Of a stretch of DNA of 64,000 nt, positions 1-11,677 are shown piece by piece. Origin of the DNA: Saccharina japonica. Lineage: Eukaryota; Sar; Phaeophyceae; Laminariales; Laminariaceae. A program made the position numbers and the translations under genes. The stretch lies in NCBI GenBank assembly GCA_008828725.1, contig MEHQ01003205.1:248001-312000 (forward strand), written 5' to 3'. Within the stretch, counting starts at the first letter, position 1, and every line of letters starts with the position of its first letter. Below the pieces are notes generated by a model. The model saw only the letters and a program-made list of their open reading frames with translations, was not told the DNA's origin and ran no database searches.

Positions 1-944
1 CAAGGTATGGAAACACATGAGAAGATGACAGCAGTGATAGGCCGTTATGGAATCGAAGACAGCCCCATGTGATGTGAACTGGTGTTGCTTCTACGCTGCT
101 CATGTCGCCAGCCACTTATTGGGTGCAAAACAGTATAGTTTGCCTCCCCCCCCTGCCTGCGGCTCCAAATAGACAGGAGACTGTCACGGTGAGAGCATAA
201 AACATGTCTCCCGATACAAAGGCACCCCATGCATACTATTGATGGGACGGACGGGGGGGGCTGCTCATACATACACATGAAGATTGCACAAATATGCCGT
301 TCCGGAACCGAAGACAGCCCGGTGGGCTGCGAAGTTGGGTGGCCGCTACGTGGCTCATGTTGCCAACTCCCCCCCCTTCAACAACACAATATGATCCGGG
401 CTTTCTACAGTCTAAATATGGTAGGAGCTCAAACGTGTACGAATTGTTGCATCTAATTTGTTATCGTCTCCTTCTTGGGCTTCTTGCCGAAACACAAGAG
501 TACAGTGGAATATGCAGTGCCGGCACCGATAACAAACCTGTGTTCTGCGAAGATTGGTCGCCGCCATGCGGCTCACATTGCCAACCTCCCACATGGGGAC
601 AACCTATGCGGGTTGGGGCTTCTTAGGATCCGAAACTAACAGGGCACTATACCGGTATACCTTATCCTATTGACACCTATGTAGTCATCTCTTATCCTGT
701 TTTTTACTGTGGAAACACGTAAGAAGACTATTTATAGCAAAGGCACCGACGGCATACACGTGTGCTGCGAACGTTGGTGCCGCGGTGTTCTCCGCATTGC
801 CAATCCGATATATCGGGGCAACCAGATATATGTTATAGGTGTCCGCGGTCGGGCACCGACATCATTTTCTTTGTTCAATGTTGAATACACACAAATACTG
901 TCCGTGGTATTACGACAGCCCTTTGGTGCTGGTACTTTCGGGTG
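1..944. repeat. Four-unit tandem repeat, about 220-260 bp per unit
   Basis: Four diverged copies begin near 9, 270, 489 and 710. Each opens with a version of GGAAACACATGA, followed by a GGCACCGA-like segment, then TGCGAA-TTGGTGGCCGC, then a GCTCATGTTGCCAA-like segment. Spacing is about 260, 220 and 221 bp. Translated pieces share a Gly-Thr-Glu/Asp-Asp core and several Cys residues, so this may be a decayed repeat protein, but no frame stays open through the array. The same array is present inverted at the far end of A' (about 42840-43600), so it predates that duplication. Confidence 0.6.
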
Positions 945-1240
945 ACCGTTTTTGCTGCCAATGTTATGCTTGCTTACTCATGCTGAGATGAAACAGCTTT
1001 CTAATACGGGTGCCGTTAAAATTTCGAGACCATGGTGGTCAACATAGTCTTGTCGACCCTTGTAGGGTGGCACACCATTATAACGAGATATATACCAAAA
1101 TGCATATATTATATACATATTTGTTTTGGTCGATGACAGACGGTTACGTTGTAGGGACACACATCGGATCGTCGCATGACATTGTAGACACGCTAGGCGA
1201 AGCCTAAACTGCTACGGGGGCGGAGTGTTAAGATCCACTC

Positions 1241-2120
1241 ATGCCACCCTACAGCGTTGGAAATACGTCGGTGACCCCCTCCCACCCCCCCCTCTTTTGT
1301 CGCCGCCGCCTGCACCCACCGAGTGTGTTCCGCTGGCGGCATCAGCAGCGGGTGTACGACAGCTACAATCTGACCGGCAACTGTTACGCGTGGATCGAGA
1401 GTCGCGGCTGTCGGCTCGGACGCCGAACCTTCCTACGGCCGCGCCTTTTGCGCTCGAATAGGGGGAGCGGGCTCCGTCGGTCGTCGGCGGAGCCAAAGAC
1501 AGGAGCAGCACCGCGCGGGGGGGGGGGGTCTATGTACCTACATCGCGACCTCCAGGATGGTGGTGGTCCAGTTGCGATCTCCGCCTTGGGCACGTACGCG
1601 TCTGGTCGCCGGTTACGGCGTACGATTCGCGTGTTGGTGGTTTGTCAGGAGCTTTGGTTTTTGTTTTGGCGTCGATTGACTCGGATGATTGCGAAGCCTG
1701 ATGTTGATCGGGGTCGCCTTGTGGTGTTGCGCGTCGAATACGATTTCCAGGATATTGGCGACGGTGCAGTAGTTATATCGAGTGTTCGTAGAGCTGGAGC
1801 TACAGGTCACGGCTCCCGTGGTGCCGTGGGCTTTCAGGGGTATCGCACAAGCCCACTTAGTGGCAGGAACGGTTCGGCGGGTCCGCCGACCAGTTTTGTT
1901 CGGTATTTGTATTAAAAGAAACCGCCACGCCCTCGCGGGACCTGAAGATATTTTGTGGCTGTGTTTTATGTCTGAGGTACCTCCTGGTGGTGCAAACAGA
2001 CGAACTATTCGCCGCCGATTCGGATGTGGTGCACGCCGTGCGCTGCCTCGCCCGGGGTGACGTGGCGTTTACGCCAACGGCACATTGATGGGAAACACGC
2101 GAGGGCAACAGGCCCGACAA
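1241..2120. other. GC-rich, formerly coding-like stretch inside block A
   Basis: The base composition is visibly richer in G+C and CpG than the flanks, and long Arg-rich open frames exist on both strands (224 residues on plus from 1241). The inverted copy (about 41700-42480) shares short peptide matches in parts of the same frames but nothing open throughout. A run of about eleven G lies near 1517-1529. I do not recognise a protein. Probably an old broken gene; the long plus frame may simply reflect GC richness. Confidence 0.2.
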
Positions 2121-2397
2121 GGTAGCCGTGCGTTCTTGGGGCCATAAGCGTGATCAGGAAGAGTGTGTTACCGTGGGCATGCGGCCTCGAACGAGGCTCG
2201 TGGGTCAAGGTCGTCTTTTAGGGCGGTCGACAGAGCCATTGCCCATTGTGTTGGAGTTTGTGTCATGTTTTCCTCGTTTCCCGACCATGGCCCCCCTTCC
2301 CTCGTATCGTTGTGGTAACAGCCAGGGACATGGAACAGTTTGGGGTAAATAATATCTACCAGTACGGTGAACAGTAGTCTCACATTACTTCGGTGTT

Positions 2398-3290
2398 GGA
2401 GGAGTCGAATGGTACTGTACCATTCGGAGGCTTGGTCATCCGAGACAACTGTAGGCCGTACTAGTTAGGAACCCGGCCGATATTATAGTGGGGAGAGAGA
2501 GACCGTAACATTGGGTGGTCGAGATACTCAGGGGGTTGCAGCAGGCTGCGATGCAGGTATCTGGCCGAGGGGAAAAATCTCTCTCTCCCACGACTCAGAA
2601 AACGATAATGACAAGGCAATTCGAACGATATACAATAAAGGGTAGTTTTATACGTAGAAGACGTAACGGCCTCCGCAACGGAATAATGAACAAAACAGGG
2701 TTTATTGTTGGAGAGAATGAGGCCTGTCCGTACCGGGGACTGGGATAGAGAATGGTTGGTTTTGGTGTTTGGTATGGACCCGCAGATAGCCACTCCTTTC
2801 GAGAAATGTATCAAGTGCAGGTCAGCCTCCCCACCTCGAGCGCAAGCAAGCACGAGGTTCCTGCTGCAAGTGTGAGCACACGTGGGGTAGTCGCTGGTTT
2901 GGACAGCCAAGCCAGGAATTTGTGCCCCCTTTTTTCAGCCGCCCCACCCTCCCGTTTTTTCTTTCGAAGGGGGGGAGGGGCGTAAAAGTAGCCGGGGTCC
3001 CGGAATACTTTTCTCTTCGTTATTTGTTTTCACTTGAGTTAGATCGGAGGAGTCGAATGGTACCGTACCATTCGGAGGCTTGGTCATCCGAGACAACTGT
3101 AGGCCGTACTAGTTAGGAACCCGGCCGATATTTTAGTGGGGAGAGAGAGACCGTAAAATTGGGTGGTCGAGATACTCAGGGGGTTGCAGCAGGCTGCGAT
3201 ACAGGTATCTGGCCGAGGGGAAGAATCTCTCTCTCCCACGACTCAGAAAACGATAATGACAAGGCAATTCGAAAGATTTACAATAAACAG
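2398..3290 (+). mobile_element. Short LTR-type fossil element (TRIM-like): two direct repeats around a small interior
   Basis: Two direct repeats of about 245 bp (2398-2642 and 3046-3290) are highly similar to each other and flank about 400 bp without a recognisable protein. Each repeat starts GGAGGAGTCG, contains a palindrome around GAATGGTAC/GTACCATTC, and ends near ACAATAAA. A third repeat lies inverted at 41063-41311, and the interior alone recurs inverted at 39730-40055. Size and layout match terminal-repeat retrotransposons in miniature. The ends are not the usual TG...CA and I found no clear target duplication, so the assignment is tentative. The close match of the two flanking repeats suggests it is younger than the blocks it separates. 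Confidence 0.5.
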
Positions 3291-3429
3291 TAGTAAGAGA
3301 GGGATAACTTCTTAACTTCGGGAAATGAGGAGAATAATTTGGTGAATACGCAGAGGATCATGTAGGTATTGCGCACATGTGGAAAACCAAGATGCTGGCT
3401 TTACGGTTGGTTACGTCTAAGATTGTTTA

Positions 3430-3600
3430 TCGCGCTGGAGGCGGACAATGACGGAGCGCTCCACCACCTCGATCTTGCCCAAGGACGCGTACAGCCAATG
3501 TTCATCATTGTTTAGCGGAGACACAAAGCCGACAGTGAGGATGAACGAAGACCTATGTGCGACAATAATCTATGTCCCCGAACTCGAGGTTGGTCTCATG
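3430..3600 (-). pseudogene. Broken gene fragment, unknown protein (paralog at 46135-46326)
   Basis: Minus-strand translation contains PTSSSGT followed by II, then a VGFV-SPL segment, LYA, an I-VV-R stretch and a terminal R-QRD. The B' copy keeps the same residues in the same frame (PTSSSGTWIIAP, VGFVFSPL, HQLYACFEQIQVVQRF). Conservation of one frame against a noisy background indicates former coding sequence. Neither copy looks functional. I do not recognise the family. Confidence 0.4.
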
Positions 3601-4299
3601 TTAACTAGGCGCTTGCTTAACATGTCCTTGCTGTACGGAACATACCGCAATGGTAGCATTCCACACAAGTGTACGACCCGTTTGACAAATACAACGCAAA
3701 ACAACAAAACCTGTCGACAACAAAAGCTTTCCCCCCCCCCGCAGGCAATTTTGAATGTTGGTCAACAATGTTGTGCACGAATAAATTAGATGATTAATAC
3801 AGCCGAAACAGGAAAAAATATATATCATCGCATGAACAAAATACGTCCTTACGAAGGAAGACTGGGAAATCATAAAATTTAACTCTTTCCGAACTTAAAG
3901 CCTTGAAACACCGCTGCGCCTGATACACGATACGATTGACACCCAAGGCCTCAGAATTTCGTACCCTTGCAGTTCATCAAAAGGTATGTCCAGGGTTGAG
4001 GAGAGTTGTGCCGTGAATGAAACTGTACGAGCGCAAAATCGCAGGTAGCGAATTCCGGGTACAGGACATACCGAGACATACGTACCTGATGTATGTCAAC
4101 GGGAACGGCAAGTACGACGCCCTCATACTTTCACTGTTACAGCAGACAAGTTACTGGGTGGTATCGTAACCTTCTGTGAACCACATCAACACGGCACTCT
4201 ACTACCACCCCGTCACAACACGTTTCTTGTCATCCCCATTAAAACATTGTACCAGGTGCTGCCAGATCAGGACCACCTTCTCGAACTTCATTTTGGGCG

Positions 4300-4753
4300 T
4301 CACGTCGAATGGCCCCCTTGTGACGTCATATGGTGGCCAATCAGAGCACACCGTTTGACCCTGGCGCCTGTTGCTGCCCGAGCATCTCTAACAATTTTGA
4401 AGTGGGAAGTGCGAACTCCATTGCCGATGGCAACTCCAAAAGCGATATCGCCCGGACCAGGCGAATAAAGAGCTGGATGTACTATTTGTAGCATCGATCG
4501 TATTCCCTCCCTTGTGAACACTACCTTACACAGATGTGAGTGCCTGAGTAATCTCAACTTGAGGCCTCATGTCCCCGGCCCCTTCCAATACCTCGCCAAG
4601 AACAAGGGCGGTAGGGCTCCAAATACCGACATGTGCAACTTACTAAGTACCAAAGCAAACACGCCAATCCCACATATGTCAGGGCATCCTCTTGACGTAA
4701 CCTGTAAGTCCTACTCTAGATGCCGAATACTAGCCAGTAATCAAACGCCTTGA
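4300..4753 (+). pseudogene. Broken gene, 3' part, unknown protein (paralog at 47261-47704)
   Basis: Plus-strand peptides match the B' copy in the same frame over about 145 codons. Shared landmarks in order: W-PCDVI-W-I, PARAS/AARAS, EVRT, PGPGE, LVNTT-H-C, N-RPH, FQY-A, and an STKANT/CTKANT segment with SYSR near the end. Both copies stop at about the same place, 50-60 bp before the convergent EsV-1-7 gene. The upstream part (about 3820-4300) is also alignable but its frame is less clear. No known domain recognised. In B' an inverted-repeat element interrupts it at 47010. Confidence 0.45.
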
Positions 4754-4801
4754 CGCTTGTAAGAATGGTATCCAGCATAGTAATGGTATCAATAGTCACT
4801 T

Positions 4802-5473
4802 TCAAAACGAACATTCAGTTTTTACGCGAAGTATGGGACTCTTTCCAGCACCTTTGGAAATACGACGACTACCAATCTTGCCCTGAAGGGATCTGACAGT
4901 GCAGACGAGCCCGCCTACAAGTTGGCCGTGATTGCGGCAGTGAGTAGGTTGCTTTCCGTCGAGTCCCCAACGCGACACTTTCCTACAACCAGTGATCTTG
5001 CAACATGCGTTGAAATTAATCACCGGGCCGCCTGATATGTCGCATTTATGGAGGAGGCATGCAGTGGCCGCCCTTTCCGTCAGCAGACCCCATACCGGGA
5101 CCTTAAGGCAAGAGGTGTGTGAGCAACGACTGCTCCTAACATTCACCATGCCGTCGGCAGCATGTCGGCCGCAGTACGCCGACGCTTTATTGCCCTCGAC
5201 GTTGAAACTAGGTCGCGTCGTGCATAACTCCTGTGAACAACGCCTGTTTTTAACATCCACCATTCCGTCGGCAGCATGTTGGCTGCAGTACGCCACCACT
5301 TTACTGCCCTCGACATTGAAACTCGGTTGCTTTGTGCATGAAGGATACAAGCAATGCTTGCTCTTGACATCTACCATGCCGTCGGAAGCATGCCGTCTGC
5401 AGTACGCCGCTTTGCTGTTCTTGACATTGTACGTTGATTGCCTAGTGCAAGACGCATGCGAGCAACGTCCCAT
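4802..5473 (-). CDS. EsV-1-7 repeat protein, short form (223 aa)
   Basis: Small Cys/His-rich protein made of EsV-1-7 motifs, each C-x4-C-x16-C-x2-H followed by 12 residues. The family includes the brown-algal developmental regulator IMMEDIATE UPRIGHT, whose biochemical role is unknown. Three canonical motifs start at about residues 4, 31 and 59, followed by a variant (CSHTSC then WGLL, about residue 87) and a final motif ending QPTHCRNH (about residue 120-145). The basic tail (to 223) matches the paralog at 47764-48657. I chose the Met at 5473 because it begins MGRCSH, as in the paralogs; an in-frame Met 51 codons upstream (5626) adds a segment absent from them. No intron. It has two fewer canonical motifs than its paralog. 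It converges on the broken gene ending at 4753. Confidence 0.8.
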   Translation of the reverse strand: MGRCSHASCTRQSTYNVKNSKAAYCRRHASDGMVDVKSKHCLYPSCTKQPSFNVEGSKVVAYCSQHAADGMVDVKNRRCSQELCTTRPSFNVEGNKASAYCGRHAADGMVNVRSSRCSHTSCLKVPVWGLLTERAATACLLHKCDISGGPVINFNACCKITGCRKVSRWGLDGKQPTHCRNHGQLVGGLVCTVRSLQGKIGSRRISKGAGKSPILRVKTECSF

Positions 5474-5819
5474 CTCCCTCGGAGATTTGGTCGGCGGCTG
5501 AATGGTTAAGGAAGCCAAGCAGACGCGGTGTCCAGAGGAACTAATCGTTGGGCTGACCTGTGTACACCAGCCGATAGACAAATCCACAAAAAACAAACAC
5601 GTATCAAAGGGTCGCGCAAACATCATTGATTACAATTTTTGAGTTCACGGTTGTGATCGTCGAATATGTACAGCGGCACGAGTGAGCATGTATGAATGTT
5701 CATTGCAGACAAAACAATAGGACGCCAGAAAAGCTTCACGTCATTCGCTTTAGTTGTCGAGGAAAACTCTGCGACGATGACATGGCAGTGAACGTACCAC
5801 GCCCGTTTTTGTTGTCGCT

Positions 5820-5868
5820 CGCCTACACACAGACTACTACCAATACAACAACTACTACTACGGCCTGG
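5820..5868. repeat. ACT/ACA triplet-rich tract
   Basis: Imperfect ACT-type triplets. The B' counterpart (50880-50945) has expanded to a much longer ACT/ACTTCA run while the flanks (a TTGTTGTCGCTCGCC segment on the left, a GCGTCC segment on the right) are shared. Confidence 0.6.
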
Positions 5869-6149
5869 GCCCTTTGAATTGCGATAGGAGCGCGTCCGGC
5901 TTTCGTATCGATGCCATCCAAGCAATCAAATGGTAGGCACACCATCCTGAAAATATAGGGCACATATTGTCAACACGCTAAGATAGAACATCCGGTAATT
6001 TCCCCGAAAAACTAACATATCAGGCTTGTAGCGTTGCTAGGGAGTAAACAATCGTTTTGACCTAGGGATTAAAAGCGACGACAGACAATGCCCCATTATG
6101 CGCCTGTGATGTCCAGTTACGTACGGAGTTAGTCAAACACTAACGTCAC

Positions 6150-6360
6150 GATAGCTGCTATGGAACCTACGGAAGAAGCCCAAAACTTGGCAATATGATG
6201 GCGGAGGCCAGACGGGTGAACACATCATGTTATACAAGGGAGCGCGAGCTCTTGAGAGCGCGACATCTATTTGTTTTGACCGAGCTTGTCCTGTATATGA
6301 ATATTGGTGTCTCCGATTGTACTGGTTCGGTATGGGCGCAGTCGAGAGTTTTCCTAAATA
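6150..6360 (+). pseudogene. Broken gene fragment, unknown protein (paralog at 53230-53415)
   Basis: Plus-strand frame with QYD, GQTG, I-L-KG, A-ES-T-IC in order, conserved in B' as QYDSRGQTGANISLFKG and so on. The following Y/W-rich segment is weaker. The fragment has no start or end I can defend. Function unknown. Confidence 0.35.
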
Positions 6361-6473
6361 TACAGGCTACTGAAATACCCACCCAAGCGTTGCCTATTCT
6401 CCTTGAACGGTATATAAAAGCCGTTTTGGTTAGTGTGAAAAACAAAGAGTTCTCGCTAAATGGACCTTGTGTT

Positions 6474-7403
6474 CTAGATCGCGCTCAGCGAAATAAGGGT
6501 CATATCACAAGCGGACGTTTGGCATAATGAGTATTGGATCGTCGTCTCTTCAGCGGCGGCTACAATGGCAACAGTAGCATGACTGAGGTAATTTCGAGGT
6601 GGTGACCGGTTTGCGGCAAGTGTTGAGAAAAAACGTTGTTCTTCTGTACAGGAGTGTTCTACCATCCCCCCGCCCTCCAGGCGAGCTGGTATCATTTGCA
6701 GTCGCCGGCCAGGGCAAGCATCGACAATGTCGTTAAGTACTCGGAACGAGATCTGTCGGTAGAATACCCATTCAACAACGACATTTGTGTGGGACGGATG
6801 TGTCCTGAAACTACTTCCCGTTAGCCCACGTCGTCTCCAGCGATCGCGAGATGCACACATTCATCTAACGCAGGTACGTGGCGAGGTGAACTGCTGTAAC
6901 GAGAAACAACAACAAGGTATATTTACTGTGCCCGGTACTGTTCCAGTCCCATGAACGATATCGGGAGGCGTCTCCAGCAAGGCTGTGTGTTGTAGCCGTA
7001 AAAAACGATACACAAAAGGGCATATATGACAGGAGGCATATATAAGACCCATAGTCGCGTGCTGTGTTAGTGCGGCGTTTTCAAATGCAGGCAGATGACA
7101 GGTGTCTACAATAGATACAGTGTGTAAGACCCACAAACTACACCATACCGGGCTATCTACTTCTCGATCGTTATCACAAGCTGGTCTTCCCCAAATCACG
7201 TCCACAGTTTTTCAATCAGTATTTTCGGATGATCTCGGTCCGCTCGACCCTGATCTCACGCCATCTGTATGACACGCGAACGAAAACTCGGGAAGTTCTT
7301 CCGGTGGGCTTGTTTTTTCACAGTTCTTTGCGATATCGGCTCTGGTACAAACAAATGCTACGGTACGTAGCGGTGCAGCATTTTTTTCAGGGGCGCCTCT
7401 CAT
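6474..7403 (-). pseudogene. Broken gene, unknown protein (paralog about 53465-54406)
   Basis: Minus-strand peptides are conserved with B'. Near the 5' side (7403 downward) both copies have FV-TR-DIAK followed by a charged EK-rich segment and a Cys; further on both have an FYRQ-S-R segment (about 6740-6770). The pieces are separated by stretches in which no frame is shared, which could be introns or decay. No domain recognised. Confidence 0.35.
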
Positions 7404-7699
7404 GATGAGATCTGTACCCCACCCGACAAACTGATGCTACCGGAAAGAAAAAGTTAAACCCGACGGGCAAACCACGTGCCAATTTCCTAGGACCATCGAA
7501 AACCAGGTTTCCAAACATCAATCAAAATCCGAACGTTTTGGGTTCAGGGGCCTTCCTTAGGTCACTCGAAAAACATTCGAGCCAAAGCGTGCTATTTCTA
7601 TGATCGTAGCACACTTCTTTAGACGGGCCGAAACATACCAATGTATATACCTGAATACAGGCATCATTTGAATACTAAAATACACAATTAAAAATTATA

Positions 7700-10600
7700 T
7701 ATGCATCTCAGGCCAACGTTTCACATACTACGGTAAAGGAGATATTCCAGATCGGATGATGGAGTACGGAAGAACACGCGAAGGGGATGCAGTCAGTTTC
7801 CCCCTAGCAGGCGGGGCGAGCTTAGAGGAGAAACACGACCGTGTGGATTCGGTTGAGTTTCCACTGACACGGTCGATAAACGGTCTTTGTTTGCGCTTCG
7901 AATTACACCTGATACGCGTGAACAAACACGTTTGTCGGAGACAAGTGGCCACTGCAGTACACCGGGTGCTATTCGAGTAAGAAACTGTTATTGAAGAAAC
8001 GAACTGAGGTATGGAATAGACAACGACGTTGAACACAATTCATGAAATTCAATGGAAATATAGCTGATCAACGGGAGCGAAAACAACACCTTAAAGGTTA
8101 CGACCGCTGGCTGGTAATCATTCTGTTTTGAAAACTCCAACTACTGTTAGTAGCGTTTTCGTACAACCACTGCATAACGGCAAGGTGATAGACATATCGA
8201 CTACGGGATGACACAAAGGGGTGGTGTGGGTGCATGTGTGGCGTGGTCAGCGTCGTATGCGTCGTTTGTGACAAATACCAAAGAAGGGTCAGCAGCAGCA
8301 TCTACTAGAGCGGCGGTAGCGGCAACAGCTGTGGCCAGCAAGCAAGGCACTAACACCAAATACAGAGAGTATTACTGAGGCAGCCTCCCCGGCAGCAGCT
8401 AGACTGGCGGGGATACCTAGAGTATACAAAAAGTGGATACGGCGGATACGCTCACTGGTTCGTCAGTCATTAACTCTATTGAGCTAGATTAAGTTCATAC
8501 AAAACGGCCGAGCGGCACTGTCGACCATTAACTGTCACAGCAAACACGACAGACGACGCTTGCTGCTCGCTGCTTGTTGCATTTGCTAACGGGGCCAGAG
8601 CGCGTTCCAATTACAAAAAACAATGCCATAGAGTGACACAGAGAAACGGCACGGGGCGATTTTATTGGCACGACAACCGAGTGGAAGCCGGGTGGGTACA
8701 AAGGTATTACATATACATCTAAAGTCAAGGACAATACCCAAACTGGAATATAATCTATGAAAATACCTCCCACATTTCCAATTACGAAGTTGAACTAAGT
8801 TGTTTATTCCAAAATACCAAATGTAGCCTGACCGTCACGATCACGATCGTGGTAGCCTAGGAACGGCAACGACCCGTATCGACGCAACGCCAGCACGACC
8901 ACCTGTGAAGATATATGTATTGATCGAGTGTTTTTGTATTTATCTAGACCCCCCTATTTGCTCAGCTGTGCAGTTTGCAGCCGCCTTTCAAAAGTAGCTA
9001 CAACAGCAGTAGCTGTGCTGCAGTCCTGTGTGTGTAGGATATGTGCCGATTATGTGACTGCAATTTCAAAATATTGAAGAAACCACTAACAATCTTCGTG
9101 GGTATATAATATGAGTTCTCCCAGCTAGAGTTCTCCCAACTCTTAACAATACGCCTGACCTCCATTCTGCGCCCCAACTGATCTTGGTGATAGTTTAGAC
9201 ACCACTCGACCCGGCGCGCTCCCCACGACGACTGTATCCACCACCACCCCCACAAACCCCCTGCTGCGCCCTTGACTCTCAAGTAAAAACCTTTTTAAAA
9301 CGCGGTATCTTCGCCGAGCATCAGCATTTTGCATACCGGTCGATGTCGCGGATCGGCCCGATACACCCGCACAAGTCCGGTTGTCGGCCTCAACGTGGGA
9401 ATACGCCGCATAGTCTTCCCCTGTCAGGCACCTGGGAAGTGTTCTTCCCTCGCGCGCTACAGAAAGTGTCTATAGCGTTATTGTTTCCGTCCGTGTTATG
9501 TGCCCGCGAAGCCATCCGGGGCTACGTTTAATGGTCGGAACTGACATTGTGGTGCCCTCAGGAAGCTGGAGACATACGAACGGGATTGCTCGTCCGGCAG
9601 AAACCAATGTGCTCCAAGTCTCGTAGCGATTGTATCAGAAACAAATGCATCATCGGGCCAACAAGTATAGAGCCAGAATCCAGGAGCCAAACATATTTTG
9701 GTTTATCGTACCTACTTCTGAGATTCAGCACGTTCGGTAATGACCGGCCATTTCTCGACGCTAGCCGGAGAAAATAAAGGCTAGCTTTCGGCACACAGCT
9801 ATAACTGTAAAAACGATTCCTCGTGCCAAAAAGGAATTATGCTGCTTTGCTCTAAGCGTCATATCTGCCGAGTTTGAGGGCTGTAGGTCGCCTGGGACTT
9901 GACGTATTGCTTGAGGCGCGAGGCTTGGTCAATTTCCGTCTCAACGTTCTGCTAGACAAAAGAGGAGCCCTGCTCTTTCTCTAAACGAGGGTTAAGACAT
10001 AAACAGATAACGCTTGACGCCCAAAGCAAAACCCACAGGCGAATGTTTACGGACTTTGAAACTTGGAAGCGATGACGGTCAGAGCAGAGGAGCATCCAGT
10101 GTTCAAATGAATAGCGCGATACGTGTTCGATACGTGTTCTGTAGGCGAGGACATTTCGAGGCGGTGTGTGCCGTATGCGAAAAACACAGTTGGGTTGCTA
10201 CGTCGGGAAGGCTATGGAACAGATCAAAGTAAGGCAGAGGATTGTGTAGGTTTTAGTAACACAAATGAGCAAACCTGTTCTGTTTTCTGCATTCTGATTC
10301 CAAAATATTTATCCTTGTAGTATAGCAACGACAGTATATGCTGACAACGGCGAGTACGACGAACGCTGAACCCTCACGTCAGAAAAAACGTCGAGGGGGC
10401 TACAGGGATGCGAAGGCAAGGTACTTGGCGCTCAGCATGTTACTCAGTGCATTCATGGCTGCTGTGTGCGTTGCAAAACAAGGATTTCGCTTATTAGAGG
10501 TTTGACAAAAGTTCCGACATAAGGTTTTTGCGTTGTCATACGGGGGTATAAGGGCCGTTCTTATCGCACAGCCTTTTACCATACTTTCCTACATTTTGTT

Positions 10601-11350
10601 TAAAACGAAAAAAGAAAAAAAGAGGAAAGACATTGAAAACAAAATGGAAACATTGGAAATTCTTCAGAGGGCAACATGTTTGGAAGGATTCGCGTTCCAA
10701 TAAATAGAGAAAACCAAATGAAAAAACTGGGTAATATAAATAATTGCGCGAATTTGTTTTTTGAAATTTTTGAAATTTCTGTCTCGGAAAGAGAATGGAC
10801 CTAATAATGGCTTTTGATGTTTGATGCTCAGGCGGAGGCGGGCCGAGAGGAAGCCGAGGCGCGGAAATGCAGTAGCGGCACACTACAGCAGCAGCAGCAG
10901 CAGCGAATTGCTTTCTACTACGATTGTGGGATATGTAGGAAATGTACCTATGACCATTCCAATAAAATATTGCTAGGATTTCGACCGGTTATCTCAAGCG
11001 TCTTTCCACGGGTATAGTGCAGATTTCAATACCATGTGCGAGAGAGGTGCGGAGCACCGCAAGGAGTATCTTTGACATAGGTTTAACTGTGGCACCGTCC
11101 ATTGGGGTTCCCCTTGCTAGGGCAAACCAACGTCCGTATATACACCAGTCGCGCATGTGTTTCCGTGCGCTCGGGAATTGATTTTAGTGTGGCGATGGAT
11201 GCGAATATTTCAACGGCTTGAAACATTTTAATTGACCGTTTATAACGCACACGAAGTTTCTGCTTGCGTTCGAAAACCAATATACCTGGGATTACACATG
11301 AATGCGCCCGTTACCGCGTTGAGCTTGAATAGCATAATCTATTGCGTATC
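7700..11350. other. No supported gene
   Basis: Only short open frames, no convincing motif, and no clear paralog in the window. Moderately GC-rich pieces at 9300-9780 contain open frames on both strands that I could not confirm. A T-rich/A-rich tract lies at about 10590-10790 and an AGC run of six at about 10888-10906. Confidence 0.5.
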
Positions 11351-11642
11351 TGTATAGCACACCGTACGATAATTCAAACAGGCATCAAGCATCCGCACAA
11401 GAGGGTCAACAAAAGAAAAAAAACTGTTACTATTAGTACGAAGTTCACCCCATGGCATTGATCGTGGCTCAGATTGCATCAAATCCTGGTCGGACGCAGC
11501 AGCCGCAGCACTACCAGAAAACACGAGTATATACCTCCGTCCAAATATAGCATACTCTACACACCTACAAGGTGGCTGCGTGTTGTTGTAGGGGGCGCGG
11601 TCGGCGAAGTTTGTTAGGCTTGTGAATTCAAGGAACCATCTG

Positions 11643-11677
<35 letters not shown>

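Larger units (their letters stand above)
1..2642 (+). repeat. Arm A of a large inverted duplication
   Basis: This stretch aligns, reverse-complemented, with 41063-43610 along essentially its whole length. Anchors checked by eye: 220-240 with 43400-43420; 430-480 with 43180-43230; 640-680 with 42990-43030; 910-930 with 42770-42790; 1010-1080 with 42600-42660; 1730-1830 with 41890-41970; 2310-2360 with 41370-41410. The left end is cut by the window edge. The arms are about 38 kb apart. Confidence 0.75.
3291..7700 (+). repeat. Duplication block B (direct copy of B')
   Basis: Collinear with 46030-54700 in the same orientation. Anchors: 3400-3530 with 46100-46210; 4200-4330 with 46880-47000 plus 47255-47290; the EsV-1-7 genes; 5810-5910 with 50860-50990; 5980-6050 with 53060-53120; 6200-6300 with 53285-53370; 7290-7340 with 54330-54400. 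B' is longer because it holds two inverted-repeat elements and two extra segments of about 1.5 and 2.0 kb. Confidence 0.75.

Noticed and set aside
1241-1915. 224-codon plus-strand frame as an intact gene
   Set aside because: Arg/Gly-rich throughout, overlaps open frames on the other strand, and the inverted copy does not keep it open. Kept only as a possible former coding stretch.
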